Shown here piece by piece: positions 14,420-25,630 of a stretch of DNA of 60,000 bases. Numbering within the stretch: the first letter of the stretch is position 1; each line of letters opens with the position of its first letter. The translations under genes were made by a program, and so were the position numbers. The notes under the pieces were generated by a model that did no database searches, was not told the DNA's origin, and saw only the letters and a program-made list of their open reading frames with translations. Source of the stretch: Strigamia acuminata. Its lineage: Eukaryota > Arthropoda > Chilopoda > Geophilomorpha > Linotaeniidae. The stretch lies in assembly GCA_949358305.1 (NCBI GenBank), contig OX442314.1:19029060-19089059 (forward strand). Reading direction: 5' to 3'.

Positions 14420-17400
14420 CAACACTAGTTGTGTCCACTTATCATTCATTATTTATTTTTAGCACTTTCTTGCGCAGTTGTTATTGCAACTAAATATAAT
14501 AAACAACAATTGCACGCCCAGCATTGTTTCGAACATCAACAAACATTTATTACTTTCGACAAGGTAACCGCCGATTTTTACCGTCAATAATTAAAGTTAG
14601 GTTAATTCTTAATAAAACGATATACACTTTTAATTAACCCTATAAATGGAGCGCTTTAGATTTGAATTTTACAATGTTATGGGTAATAAAATATACAAAC
14701 TGATAACATTAGGGATTACAAATGAGGTAAAAATAAAACAACGGTCAGTTAGCACATTAATCTGCGCATGGATCGTTAAAGACCAAATCTCGAGAGAAAC
14801 TGACAACAAATTCTCGTTTATCTCAGATGCAAATACAGATAGAGAATGATTTAAAATATACAACTTTGATTTAATTACTAATTTGTACTTTTAATTATCG
14901 ATTCGACCGATTCGGTTGAGATTATTTCAATAATAAATAAACAAGTCAACATAAAAGCCATTTTATGATTACACAGTTTAAAGACATTTTGCAATTTTCT
15001 ACTCACTGTTGCACTTATTGGGGGGAAAAAAAATCTCAATAATCAGACCTAAACTAATAACACCGTTCGATGATCAAAGCTATACGCCAATAAAATACGC
15101 AAGCGCACTTGCCGCCAAACACAAAACGGATCCGCCATGTTTTTGTCGCTACGCGATAACCAATCTGTGATAATTGGCTTAGGTTTTCTGTTCTGATTTG
15201 ATTAGGCCTGCAATTTTCTTAATTCTAAGCGAAAACAACCCATTTAACAATTTGCAGTACACATCGTCATCAATACACAATTTTTAAATGACTCATCGCT
15301 TCTCCCCATCTTAAAAAATGATTAAACAATATTTTGATAATTACAAAAAAAAATTAAACAAAAAAATTAAACAAAAATTAAATAAATTTTCAACAAGTTA
15401 GAAACTGTTTCGTACATAGAAAATGTGCTGCCGTGCGTGTTTTGTACGTCTGCTCTAATTAGAATGCAAAATAATGAGTTTTTAAAGCGGCGGAATATCA
15501 ATTTTCATTATCTGCGAAGAGTTTAAATGCGAAATGTTAAGCACTTCTCAATATCTCTTTTTTTGAGTTATATCGAACCATTAACAAGACTCAAGCAGAA
15601 CTCTCCCATTAGTTTTCCAAAGAGTCACCGAAAAGAGGAGATATGCAAATGTCGGAAATGATAGCCCCAAGCTTGGGGGTCCATTTCCCATGTAAAAAAG
15701 TGAAGGGTGACGTTAGGGCAGGATCCTAGTCATGTGCATTGTTATGTAAATGACGCCACACGGCCTCAAGGGGATGAACATGACGTCATAAAGGGCGAAT
15801 TAAAAAGGACTAATGATGTTTGAGCATGCAAGAATGCCTAAAGGAATGTTAGCATTTCATTTTGCATTCATTACATGAGTTAATTCGTAGCGGCTCCAAT
15901 AGTGCCGTTGATGAATGGACAAGAGAACACCATTAACTCTTTTAACTCACGGCGTCCAATTCCGGAATTCGTGTCACCGATTTTCCGACATTTTCTTTCG
16001 CAACTTGTCAATTTTCACGGACACGGCCGCACAGAAATCGGCGCTCAACGCCAACCCATCAATCAAAACTGCGAATGGAAATAAAACGGTTACATCTAAT
16101 TATTGTAACAATCCACTGGGGTGTCACAAACAAAGACACATCATCTGACTCAACCCCCAACCACATCCAACATTTTCTTTTTTCTCAATCGGGGGAGGAG
16201 AACGCAAGGGGGAGTGATTCAATTGTTGATGACATCATGTGTGAGTATCCCATGACTGACGTCATTGACCAACAACCAAGTAAAGCTGTCAGTCCACCCA
16301 CACACCCGAAGACAATTTTTACAGCCCCCACCATAGAGGGAGTGACCAACGCCATAAAATGGAGGCCCCAGGTTGTAAACAGTGATTGTGTACCTTGTAC
16401 TATTCAGGACACAGGCTGATATATTTATGACAGCAGTTCCAAGATTGCAACTGTTGTAAACCTACAACAAAAAGAACGCGGGTGACGACAAGGAAATTGG
16501 ATATCTTTCACTGCACCCAGTTATGACAGTTTAAAACGCGTCGCTTTTCCAATTAAACAATATACTCCTAAACCCTTTCGACCACAAAAACAAAACTCTA
16601 CATCTCCCGATTCCATTAAACCTCAATTAGGCCCGACAGAATGACTTCACCTTCCCAGTTTCTACAAGCAATATAGACACCCCTACCCTAAACCTAAATT
16701 AGCCTTAATAGGGGTCCTTGTTAATAGTCCAGAACCAATGCTTTTACTACAGCCACTACCCTAAAAACAGCAGATTCTTGATGGACCCTCCGCCTCAGAG
16801 AAAGAGGGAGAAAGAGCGAGAAAGAGCGAGGGTGGTGTGGTGACGGTGGTCCTGCATGAGACGACAGATGGGTTAGCTTTTTACCAGGTGTATAATAAAA
16901 AGAATTACCTGTTGGGTCGAGTAATTGGGTCAGCGAACAATGTTCACTTGTCTCGTTGCTCATTTCATGCTTGTCAATCATATAATGGCGCAACACAAAA
17001 AAGGATGCTCTTTTGTGGCGCTCATACGCGCCAGCATACATATAATAAACCTCCTTCTGGTTTTTAAACTCCTCTACAAGCACTGGAGGGGTTTGGTCTG
17101 GTCAGGGTTATTGCAGACTTTGAAGCTTTTCAACAAGGATATTGCATTACAAGAACTTCTAAGGATTTTCTTTTAACGAAAAAAAAACGACGACTTAAAA
17201 AAACGAAGCAGATTTACCCGGTCACACCTCCAAGAAATATGACACTTGCACAAGAAGGTTATAAAAACAGCAAGTTGAAGGGAAAGTATAAAGTATAAGC
17301 CTAAAGCAGCTGTACACCATCTGGTATCTATTGGCATCTATTGCACGTTTATCTGATGGTGGCACCGTCGCAAAAGGTGCTGATTCAGTGGAAATAGGTA

Positions 17401-20400
17401 CATATTTTGATATGTCCATCTGTTGCCTTTCCGTCTTGTCTCACCACCCTCGTGATAAGTATCTCTTAGGGTTATTGGTGAAATATTGAGTTAGGCTGTT
17501 TGTACATGGAAGTGGTGCACAAGACAAATTTGAGTCAAAGTCAATGGAGGAGAACTACTCTGACATATTTGTTGCATGTAGGAGAGAGAGAGAGAGATGC
17601 ACTTCCTGCAAAGCAAAAGTAGAAGAAGTGAGGGGAAGCCATACATCTCGGGTTCGCATTCCCGAGAGATTTGAAGAGGCAATTTGTAAGTCAGTGGGTT
17701 GTCTACAGTCTGGTTAGTATATGACATTGCAGTTGAAACGGCGACTCCCTTTGCCAGTTTCTTATCTAGTTAAAAATGTAAGTTATTACGTGAAAGATTT
17801 CAAGGATAAGTTGCACTTGCGGATCAACGTTGGTTCGCGAGAGAGAGAGATCTGCGGGCAAGAGAAATTAGCTAAATATTCATAAGCGCCGCGATTCAGC
17901 GTGTATGGGATATGCAGTCGGATTATGTACATTAGATCAATTAATATATACATTGCCTAACTCAATGTGCATATTTTAATAGCATTACCTGGAATTTCAG
18001 AATAAACATGAAACTTGTAATGCATTTTTAAACTATCACTTATCGGCCGTATATTTGTGTAGCAATGCAAGGCATTCGAGACTCTTAGAAGATTTACTAT
18101 TCCCGTCTTTAGAAGTCTGAAGGCATTTGATTTTAAATGTCTCATCGGGAGTTATTTAAACAAGATTCAATCAATAATGAATGCGATTGTATGAAAATGT
18201 TTGACATCATAAACCGGATTTTTTTTTTTTTTTTTAAATTTATAAGGAAATTATGTAATTAAAAAAACATGTTATGGACCTTCAGTGTTTGAGGCTTTGG
18301 CCATAAATCAATTAATTTTTTTTATATAAATTCCACGACGTTATAATATTTATTATATATATAAAAAACAAAGAATCCACTAATTCTAATTCAAACCACA
18401 TGAGAAAATCCCAATACACGTCTACCCATCTGTTCCCAAGCCAGCATGTCACCAGCATGTCCCACAGTCTTCTCCTACAGCTCACATGCAACAATCCAAA
18501 TGACCAGAAGCCTGTCTGATTGAGATTACCATCAGACCTAGGGGTCTTTCCAGCTCTAGAGGGGGGTCTAAAGGGGGTGAGAAGACCTCCTGAGCAATTA
18601 GCAAGGTTGTACGATCTCATCGAAAAACAGGAAATGAACCCACACAATTTTAAGTTAAAAATAGGCCTATCCATAAAAACCCAACCTTAGAACAAAAGCA
18701 GGAAAAAAAAAATAAAAAAAAAAAAAAACAGGTTTTTTCCTCGTTCAAAATTAGATTTAGTATTGACGGGAGATGTCACAAGAGCGTTTTACTTTTCATT
18801 TAGTTATATAGGCAATTTTAGACAAACTCTAGGGATCCTGATGACTCTACAGATAACCTCTTCTGGGTTTGTCCATTATGAGTCAAGTCTTGCAGCCGGT
18901 AAGATGCAAATGGCGGCCATTCAAACGAACAAATCCTGTTTTGTGTTTATTATTTATAGAAATAAACGTCTTCCCATGCAAATTCGAACACTGTAAATTC
19001 ATCAAATACACTCATTCATTTTTATGTTTGCCGAGCAATAAATTCGTTTTAGCACACTCTTGCAACACAAGTCAGTGACATTGTTGCAATTGCCGTTAAG
19101 CACCGTCTTGATTTACAGTGCCAACTAATTCAACTACAGTTACAGCGCCATTAAAGAAAATTAACACTTAAATCACTCCAAGTTAATTAGAAAGTAAAAA
19201 CTTTTGTTGTTGACAATAACAATAAAAGATATGAAAGAAATTAAAATCGCTTATAATGAAAAGCAAGAAAGTAAATATCCTGGAAAAGTTGGATGTTGAA
19301 GACACTATATAGGGGGGTTTATGAAGCAGAAAATTACATTTTGCCCAGTGTCTTGTGTGTTTCTTGCTGTTTCCTCGCTTCTCAGTGCGAGAGAAAGAAA
19401 GAAAGAGATCAATAGCAAACAAACACACAAGTGAAAGCAATAGGACCACTTAAGCCTAATACAGTGGGAGGTCCATACACTAAGCTTCCATCTTGTTCTT
19501 GTTATGAAGTGAGGGATATACTTGTTTGGGTAAAACTCCATTTCTTGTTGCAATAACAAGTGACCACAAGAGGGATAAATAGATTGCCAATGAGATAATA
19601 ATTCGACATTCACAATGAATGCCTTTATTATTGCTAAAAGACACGAGTTCATTGTAAATTATTTCTCCCTCGAACCTCGTAAATTCAATTTTCCATTTTT
19701 CTTTTTCAAACTAATCAAACCCCTGCTCTCTTTACCCATACCACAATAAACCTGACTCAAAAGTTTCCCTCAACCAAAATTGTCTATTTTTTTTATAACC
19801 CCCTCTATTATACACCCTAGTAAATATTCCCCTCATGTCCTTCCTACTATAATTGAACTGGTTGTAAGTTCCAAGAGGAAGGTTGGCCCAATTTTCTCTC
19901 ATATGTCAATACTGACCTCAGTTTGGCCATAGGCCACCACCGAACACTTCCCTGCATGACAAGTGTGACCCCACAAAAGGAGAGAATTTGATTGAGGGGA
20001 AAGCCGAAAATATATTAGTAGATAGATAATATTATCCCCTTTTAAAAATCGACATTTTATTCCTCAAAAAAAAAATTCCACAAAACTAAAAAATGTTGTT
20101 ATAAACAATCTTCCATTAGCCACAAAGTGGGCCTAAAAATAAGTAGCGGACCTTCATTACCTTTTATTATTGCATCATTGTCTCTAGGGTATTATTTGGG
20201 CTTAAATAATGACACTACACTTCATTCCTTTAATCCTTTTGTAGATTAAACTTAAGCTCTCATAACTCACTGTAGATAAGAAACATCAAGCTAGCAAAAA
20301 AGCAACGGAAAAAAAAGAGAGACTAAAACAGCTTTCTTTTACTTTCAGTGCACCAACAAGTGAAATATATATAAAGGGAAGTAAAGCAGAAGCTAAGTCT

Positions 20401-21578
20401 AAACCCACATCGTGTCCACTGACCATCTGGCCCAATTACACCAATTGGTTTCATCCCACACCCCAAATAAGAGGCATAATTGATGCAAGTGGTCATCTGG
20501 TTCCAGTAGATACCAACCCTGTGTCATGTCAAATGACAATATCTCGCTTCCTAAGTCTATTTTTCTTTATCTAATAGCAATTATTGAGTGGTGATGTGTT
20601 AACTAACAAAATGCAAGTGGCCATGATACGCCATGTTTTAACACACCACCTAATTCAGATCATTAGGCCTATCTTCTTTCCTTTACTTTCTTCTTGTGAG
20701 GCAAAAAGGTATCTTCAAATCTTAAGGCTCCACCATTCTTTGACTTAGAGGGGGAGAATTGGCCAACAAACTGACCATCAGCTTCATGACCCCCCCACTA
20801 GTCTTCTTACCCCACCCCCTTATTTTCTTCAACCATGTGTCAAGATACAAGAATACTCACACAAATCAGACTTAGGGTCTTGTGGAAAAGTGGAACACCC
20901 TATACTTTGTACTTTTGCACAACAAATGACTACTGGTAGGAAAAAATAAATAATAAAATAATTTAATAAAAATAATATCTGAGAATTTGTTTCGAGCATT
21001 GGATGTAATTTTGTTTCATCTGTATTCCGATCACTATGCGATAATTTAATTTTTTCTGTTTTTATTTGCACATTTTTCTTCATTGGATTCCCATTTCCAT
21101 TATTGCCATGATTACGCAGGTAATGCCATACCATGTGCGCAACAGTGCATGCAAAGAACTTTGGTCCGAGTTTAGATCAATTAAAGTGCAAATTCCAATC
21201 TGTCACTCACTTAATAACTACTATCAAGCCATTCATAGCTTGCAAACAGTCTACTGAACACTGTAATAAACATACATTTGTCTCTCTCAACTGCTGGATA
21301 ATTTCCATGTGAACAAAACACATTCAAATTGGGTTTGAAATTTGTCATCAAGACAGTTAAATATCGAGTTAGGAATCTCTCGAAAAGAAAAAGAAATGAA
21401 ATAAAAAAATTAAAGCATTCTCAAATTAAAAACAAAAACATATTTTAACTTAATTTGAAAGTGCAATTTTTTATTTCGTTTAGCAATTTTTATATTTTTT
21501 TTTTCGGCTAAAAACAGTTGTCAAACAATTTTCTAGTTAAAACATTTTGATAACTGCTTCGTGGTCTAAACCGGAGTT
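14420..21578. other. Non-coding stretch with GC-richer blocks
   Basis: Contains the CRE/octamer cluster, GA-rich purine runs at 16797-16831 and 17582-17597, and complex, non-repetitive blocks near 16150-16420, 16830-17120 and 20420-20780. The last has two CATCTGG E-box-like sites (20423, 20495). Several frames of 60-120 codons occur but show no protein character or splice support. No RNA gene recognised. Confidence 0.45.
15643..15788 (+). promoter_or_regulatory. Possible regulatory cluster (octamer and CRE sites)
   Basis: Within 146 bp lie an ATGCAAAT octamer (15643-15650), a perfect 14-bp palindrome CCCCAAGCTTGGGG (15665-15678), TGACG half-sites at 15708 and 15751, and a perfect CRE, TGACGTCA (15781-15788). 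A second perfect CRE is at 16257-16264. The DNA is GC-richer and less repetitive than its surroundings and lies 1.5-2.2 kb upstream of the candidate signal-peptide exon. Motif content only; function not shown. Confidence 0.3.
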
Positions 21579-21875
21579 TTAAGGAAGGGTATTCAAGTGC
21601 AGTGGGGGATGAAATTGAGGATTAAACTGAGGGATTTCTTTTTCCCTTCTCCCAAATCCCCTGCCAGCCACAGTGTGTGTTCCAAACACAACATGGATGA
21701 CAATTTGCATTGCTAGATTTGCAGTGTTCTTGATAAAACTTGATTTTCTTTTTTCCTTGTCAGCAGATTGTAAATCAAAATGAGAATTATTTTCAAATTC
21801 CCCAACATTTTGTACACACTCACACCACACAGCAAAAAATAATAATAATAAAAAAGCAAATAGTTGATGCAGCAT
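21579..21875 (-). CDS. Possible short secreted peptide precursor
   Basis: An uninterrupted 98-codon frame beginning MLHQLFAFLLLLFFAVW, which reads as a signal peptide. A basic KEKRK stretch follows at residues 40-44, then a segment ending AGRGFGRR (70-77). Gly-Arg-Arg after RGF is a classical amidation and dibasic cleavage signal, and a C-terminal RGF-amide is known from the allatotropin family. Against this, the leucine run comes partly from a TTA microsatellite, the ATG context is poor (T at -3), and a GTGAGT donor-like site lies within the frame. The rest does not match an allatotropin precursor I can recall. Treat as a hypothesis. Confidence 0.2.
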   Translation of the reverse strand: MLHQLFAFLLLLFFAVWCECVQNVGEFENNSHFDLQSADKEKRKSSFIKNTANLAMQIVIHVVFGTHTVAGRGFGRREKEIPQFNPQFHPPLHLNTLP

Positions 21876-22818
21876 AAAAAAGCAAAAGTGGTAATATCCA
21901 GCTGAGAGTAAGAAAATATGTTTTGACTTCTTTTGACTTTATGGCCTAAATCTCATCCTAAATCACGCTGAAAATTAAAGAATTCCCACATTCGAGACGA
22001 GGAAAACCTGTCAAAAGTAACTAAAATAAAATTTACTTTCAGTCGACTGCTAATCACAAAAAAATTAAACAAGAAAACTCTATCAATATGTAAAAAAATA
22101 AACAGAAAAAAAAAATTCAACTAAAATTTTTTTCACTTTTTTTTTATCATCAATCTAAGCATCTATCTTATTTTCCTTGCTATTTGTTTTGTCATACAAA
22201 TATCCTTGCTTCACTGGCACTTATTAATGATTCCATTCTCTCTCGCTTTTTCCTCCTTAAAGATAAATATTTAACTGAGAAATTCCTTTTTTTTCATAGT
22301 GACACTCATAAAAAATTAGGACAGCATAAAGAAATCCAATAATGAGCAGACATTAATCCGTAGAAAAATAAGAAGATATTTTTTGTTTTAAAAAAAAAAA
22401 AAAGATGAAAAATATCTCAAAATATTATTTCAAAATTGAATTACGGGATATTTTCTTTTTTAATTTTTTTGTGAAAACTTTGTAGTAAACAAACTTCTTT
22501 GTGACAGCTTTCTAACAGCTGTGAGTAGTAGAAAAAATACCTAAGTCCTAACATTTTTTTTCATACCACACTCAGCTTGTCACTTATTACAATGGCTGTT
22601 TATCACATTTTGTTGAAGAAAACATTGTAGAAGCTAAAACCCTTGTCATGAAATAAACTTTTGTAATCTTATTCATGTATTTGCAGCTGCCAGGTCAAAA
22701 CTTAATTATACATTTGAATAAAATAAGATTTATTTATGTAATTCTCTGTGTAATATTTTATTCCATAAATATGAGACATGTCAGAAATTATCTAATTGAT
22801 ATTCCAATTTTTTTTTTA
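21876..22818. other. AT-rich DNA upstream of the retroelement insertion
   Basis: Long A and T runs only; I see no gene or element. The retroelement inserted at its right edge in the sequence TAACC. Confidence 0.5.
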
Positions 22819-22823
22819 TAACC

Positions 22824-22955
22824 TGTGAGAATGATAAAGACAACCGATCAAGATGATTGTCTAAACTAGACTGATTTATTCATAAAACCTAGAACCAATC
22901 ATACAAAAGATAGAACAAGTCTCGAAATGACCCCCAGGGGGAGCTATCGCTCACA
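22824..22955 (-). repeat. 3' LTR of the retroelement
   Basis: This is the downstream 132-bp LTR in the sense direction, identical to the 5' copy. The stop codon of the gag-protease frame (TGA at 22951-22953) lies inside its first five bases, so the reading frame runs through the polypurine tract into the LTR. AATAAA in the sense direction is at plus positions 22875-22880. Target duplication TAACC lies immediately outside at 22819-22823. Confidence 0.93.
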
Positions 22956-25329
22956 CGACCCCCCTTTTTGGGTTGTCGCCCTCGACAACAAAACAAAAAT
23001 TCAACAATTTCGATACAATGCGATTTTCTAATGCACAACAAGCCTCCGATAACTCCTCGCTCATCTTTGTCGAGTCCGTCTCTCCCGTCAAAGTCTCTTC
23101 CTGTTCTTCGGCAAAATATCTCTTAAGCTCCAGGTCCTCCATCCAGCCCGGCTCCAAATTTTCTCGTACAATCTTGCCCTTGTGACTCGATTCGTCTTCA
23201 TTTTCATTCGCCTCATTCTTATCGTGTTCCTCGCCTTTCTCGTCGTGTTCCTCACCATATTTCGCGTCAACTTCATTGAACCCCGAAACCGTTTCGTCGA
23301 ATTTTGATCTGTCCTCTCCCAAATTCACATTTTCTACGATCGCAACTAGCTCGATTTTCGTAACGTCAAGTTCTAAGTTCTCCTTCCCGCATTCCACGCC
23401 AAGATCGTCGTCGTTTTCAACAAATTCTTCGTCGTTGTTGTCAAAAATGCCATTTTCGTTTTCAACTTGATCGTTTTTTTCAAATTCGTCAACTTCTCCG
23501 TCCTTGTCGTCGTCTGCTACGTCCAAAATCTTGTCATATTCCACGACCAGTGACAAACACACGTTTTCTCGGTTCGCCTCTTTCTCGAATATTGCGCAAC
23601 CAACAGTCCGAACCTTGCTGCGATCTCTTGAAACATTCATGTCGCCATTCGGTTCCAAAATCAGCCTCAGACCTTCTTGCCTACGCCAGTCTGTGCCTAC
23701 GATGATAGGAAAAGGTAAACCTGACGACACTGCTACATTCCTCATTCTCGATTGAATATCGCCAATACGAAACGAAATGTCGAGAAATCCATCGATCTCC
23801 AACGGGCCATTGACGGAATGAAAACTGGCCCCCGATCTATTCGCTCTTAATTCCGTATTGTCTTTCAAAAATCTGCCGTCGATAATTGTCAAGTTTGCGC
23901 CCGGATCAATCAGCGCCTCAACGTCCGTGTCAAACTCCTCCACACTACACGCAACGACCGTCAAATTCATCTCCGGTTTCCTCGTCTTGACAACACAAGC
24001 TATAACCTTCTCCGGCGTTTTCTCCGTCGTAACTGCTCCCGCACTTGCCAACAAACAGTCGAAAGACACGTGTCCGATCTTACCGCACTTAAAACACGTG
24101 AGAGTAGATTTATCCATCCCGTATCTATATTGCACGTGACGGTGTGAGTTCTTGTTCGTCGACGCCGCCGAAAATGCTTCCTTCGTCGATTCCCTCACCA
24201 CGTCCTCCGCTGCTCGTTTAACTTCGACGTTACTACTATTTTTGTCCGTTGTCTTCACTTTTCTCGCCCCGTCCAAACCCCTCGCGCGATGTAAAAGCTC
24301 CTCAACCGAACCGATGTTGCCAGATGCCAACGGAAACGACACCAACTCCTCGCCAATTCCGCCCAAAATCATCGACACTCGATCCGATTCACTTATACGG
24401 CTCGCACAACGCTCTAGTAAAGTGTTCTTTGAATAAATGTAATGAACGATCGTCTCCGATGCTTCCAGTTTTCTTTTCTTTTGCATTTCAAAGAATTCGT
24501 TCAAGTTCATGCGGCACTTAAATCTATCTTCTAGAGCCCACATCCAGCCCTCCAAACTCGATATTTTCTTTCCTTCAGTCTTCTGCCAGTCGCTGGCGTG
24601 ACCTTCTAGCCTCGTTGCTGCGTTCAATAGCGTCAGATCGTCCGTCCAGGCCGAAAGCTTCGCCACGCGTTTTACCTCCTTCACCCACAAATGCACGTTC
24701 TCCTTATCGTCGCCCGAAAAAGAGGATATGGCTTTTACGGTGTCGACGGTTGAGTGCATCTGCACCACCGTGGTCGCGGGACCCGTCTGCGAACACTGGG
24801 ACGCGATGAGGCGGTTCATCACCAAAGTATTTTGTGCCAACAACTCCGAATTCCGCGTCTCCTTCTCCGCATTACGCGCCTCCGTTTCCGCATTACGCGC
24901 CGCCGTCTCCGACTTGTCCCGCATCAACATCTTCATCATCTCGGCCATTTGAAAAACCATCAATTCGGCGGACGATGCCCCACTTCCGCTGGCCGGACGT
25001 GCCGCCTCCTCCGCTTCCAGTTTCTCCGCCTCCAACCTTTCTTTCGCCAATTCCTCCGCTGACGTTTTCTCTACGATCTCCGCATCGTCTTCCACCAACT
25101 TCTCCGCCGCGATTCTCTCCGCCTCCGCCGCCTCAAACGCAACGATTTCCTTGTTATTTTGCAAAAGTACCGTCATCAAGTCTTGCTTCAAATTGCTCGT
25201 CGATTCCAATCCGCGCCTGTCGATTTCTCCTTTCAAAATCGTCACCGTGAATACGTTCAGGACGTCCTCGACGACGGACAAAAGCGACGAACGACATCCT
25301 TGCAAAATTACCGCCAAATTTTCCGCCAT
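22951..25329 (-). CDS. Gag-protease polyprotein of a non-autonomous LTR retroelement
   Basis: A 792-residue structural and protease polyprotein. The frame is open to a stop at 25411-25413, but the first ATG in it is at 25329, with G at -3 and G at +4, so I start there. Order: an alanine/glutamate-rich probable coiled coil (about 65-109), a second heptad-like segment (136-167), a Gag capsid-like region (about 211-345), a CCHC zinc knuckle at C412, C415, H420 and C425 (spacing CX2CX4HX4C), and a retropepsin whose active-site motif is DPGA (D475), with a later IIVGTD motif (542-547) matching the family's second conserved block. Residues about 582-717 are extremely acidic. The last 70 or so residues match nothing I know. 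Function by family: Gag packages element RNA into particles and the protease matures it. Polymerase functions are absent and must come from another element. DPG in place of the usual DTG/DSG is odd. Confidence 0.9.
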   Translation of the reverse strand: MAENLAVILQGCRSSLLSVVEDVLNVFTVTILKGEIDRRGLESTSNLKQDLMTVLLQNNKEIVAFEAAEAERIAAEKLVEDDAEIVEKTSAEELAKERLEAEKLEAEEAARPASGSGASSAELMVFQMAEMMKMLMRDKSETAARNAETEARNAEKETRNSELLAQNTLVMNRLIASQCSQTGPATTVVQMHSTVDTVKAISSFSGDDKENVHLWVKEVKRVAKLSAWTDDLTLLNAATRLEGHASDWQKTEGKKISSLEGWMWALEDRFKCRMNLNEFFEMQKKRKLEASETIVHYIYSKNTLLERCASRISESDRVSMILGGIGEELVSFPLASGNIGSVEELLHRARGLDGARKVKTTDKNSSNVEVKRAAEDVVRESTKEAFSAASTNKNSHRHVQYRYGMDKSTLTCFKCGKIGHVSFDCLLASAGAVTTEKTPEKVIACVVKTRKPEMNLTVVACSVEEFDTDVEALIDPGANLTIIDGRFLKDNTELRANRSGASFHSVNGPLEIDGFLDISFRIGDIQSRMRNVAVSSGLPFPIIVGTDWRRQEGLRLILEPNGDMNVSRDRSKVRTVGCAIFEKEANRENVCLSLVVEYDKILDVADDDKDGEVDEFEKNDQVENENGIFDNNDEEFVENDDDLGVECGKENLELDVTKIELVAIVENVNLGEDRSKFDETVSGFNEVDAKYGEEHDEKGEEHDKNEANENEDESSHKGKIVRENLEPGWMEDLELKRYFAEEQEETLTGETDSTKMSEELSEACCALENRIVSKLLNFCFVVEGDNPKRGVV
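22959..22969 (-). other. Polypurine tract
   Basis: The minus strand reads AAAAAGGGGGG, three bases before the 3' LTR. This is the expected place for the plus-strand primer. Unusually, the tract is inside the open reading frame, encoding part of the last residues (PKRGVV) of the polyprotein. Confidence 0.8.
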
Positions 25330-25619
25330 TACGTCCGCCACGTGTTTCGCAAAATTTTCAACAACAATCACCGATCTCGTCAACCACCGACAATGATCAC
25401 CAACAACTTTTCAACTGCTTATATACGTCTCCGTCTCCAAATCGAACGTTATCTGGACGTTTTCCACGTGTAACGCGCGTCGTCTCCTTCGTCTCCGTCC
25501 CCAAATTTCTCCGCAACTCGATTTTCGAAAATGTTAAGCCCACGCGCTCTTCATCCAAATCGCCGTCATCAATTTCCAACTGTTTCAACTATTTCACCTT
25601 CCCCAAAGTCTTTTTATGT

Positions 25620-25630
25620 CGACTGCGCCA
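25620..25630 (-). other. Primer-binding site, tRNA-Ser-like
   Basis: The minus strand reads TGGCGCAGTCG directly against the inner edge of the 5' LTR with no gap. It is complementary to the 3' end (…CGACTGCG plus CCA) expected for an animal tRNA-Ser of the UCN group. The tRNA end is recalled from general knowledge, not checked by search. The match is 11 nt and is lost at the next base. Confidence 0.75.

Noticed and set aside
25330-25383. Longer Gag starting at 25383
   Set aside because: That codon is TTG on the minus strand, not ATG. The first in-frame ATG is at 25329 with good context.
22973-25473. Many open frames on the plus strand opposite the retroelement gene
   Set aside because: They are antisense shadows of the GC-richer gag-protease frame and have low-complexity Ser/Pro-rich translations.
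25397-25588. 63-codon upstream frame in the retroelement leader
   Set aside because: It begins with TTG after a stop codon and contains no ATG, so there is no evidence of translation.
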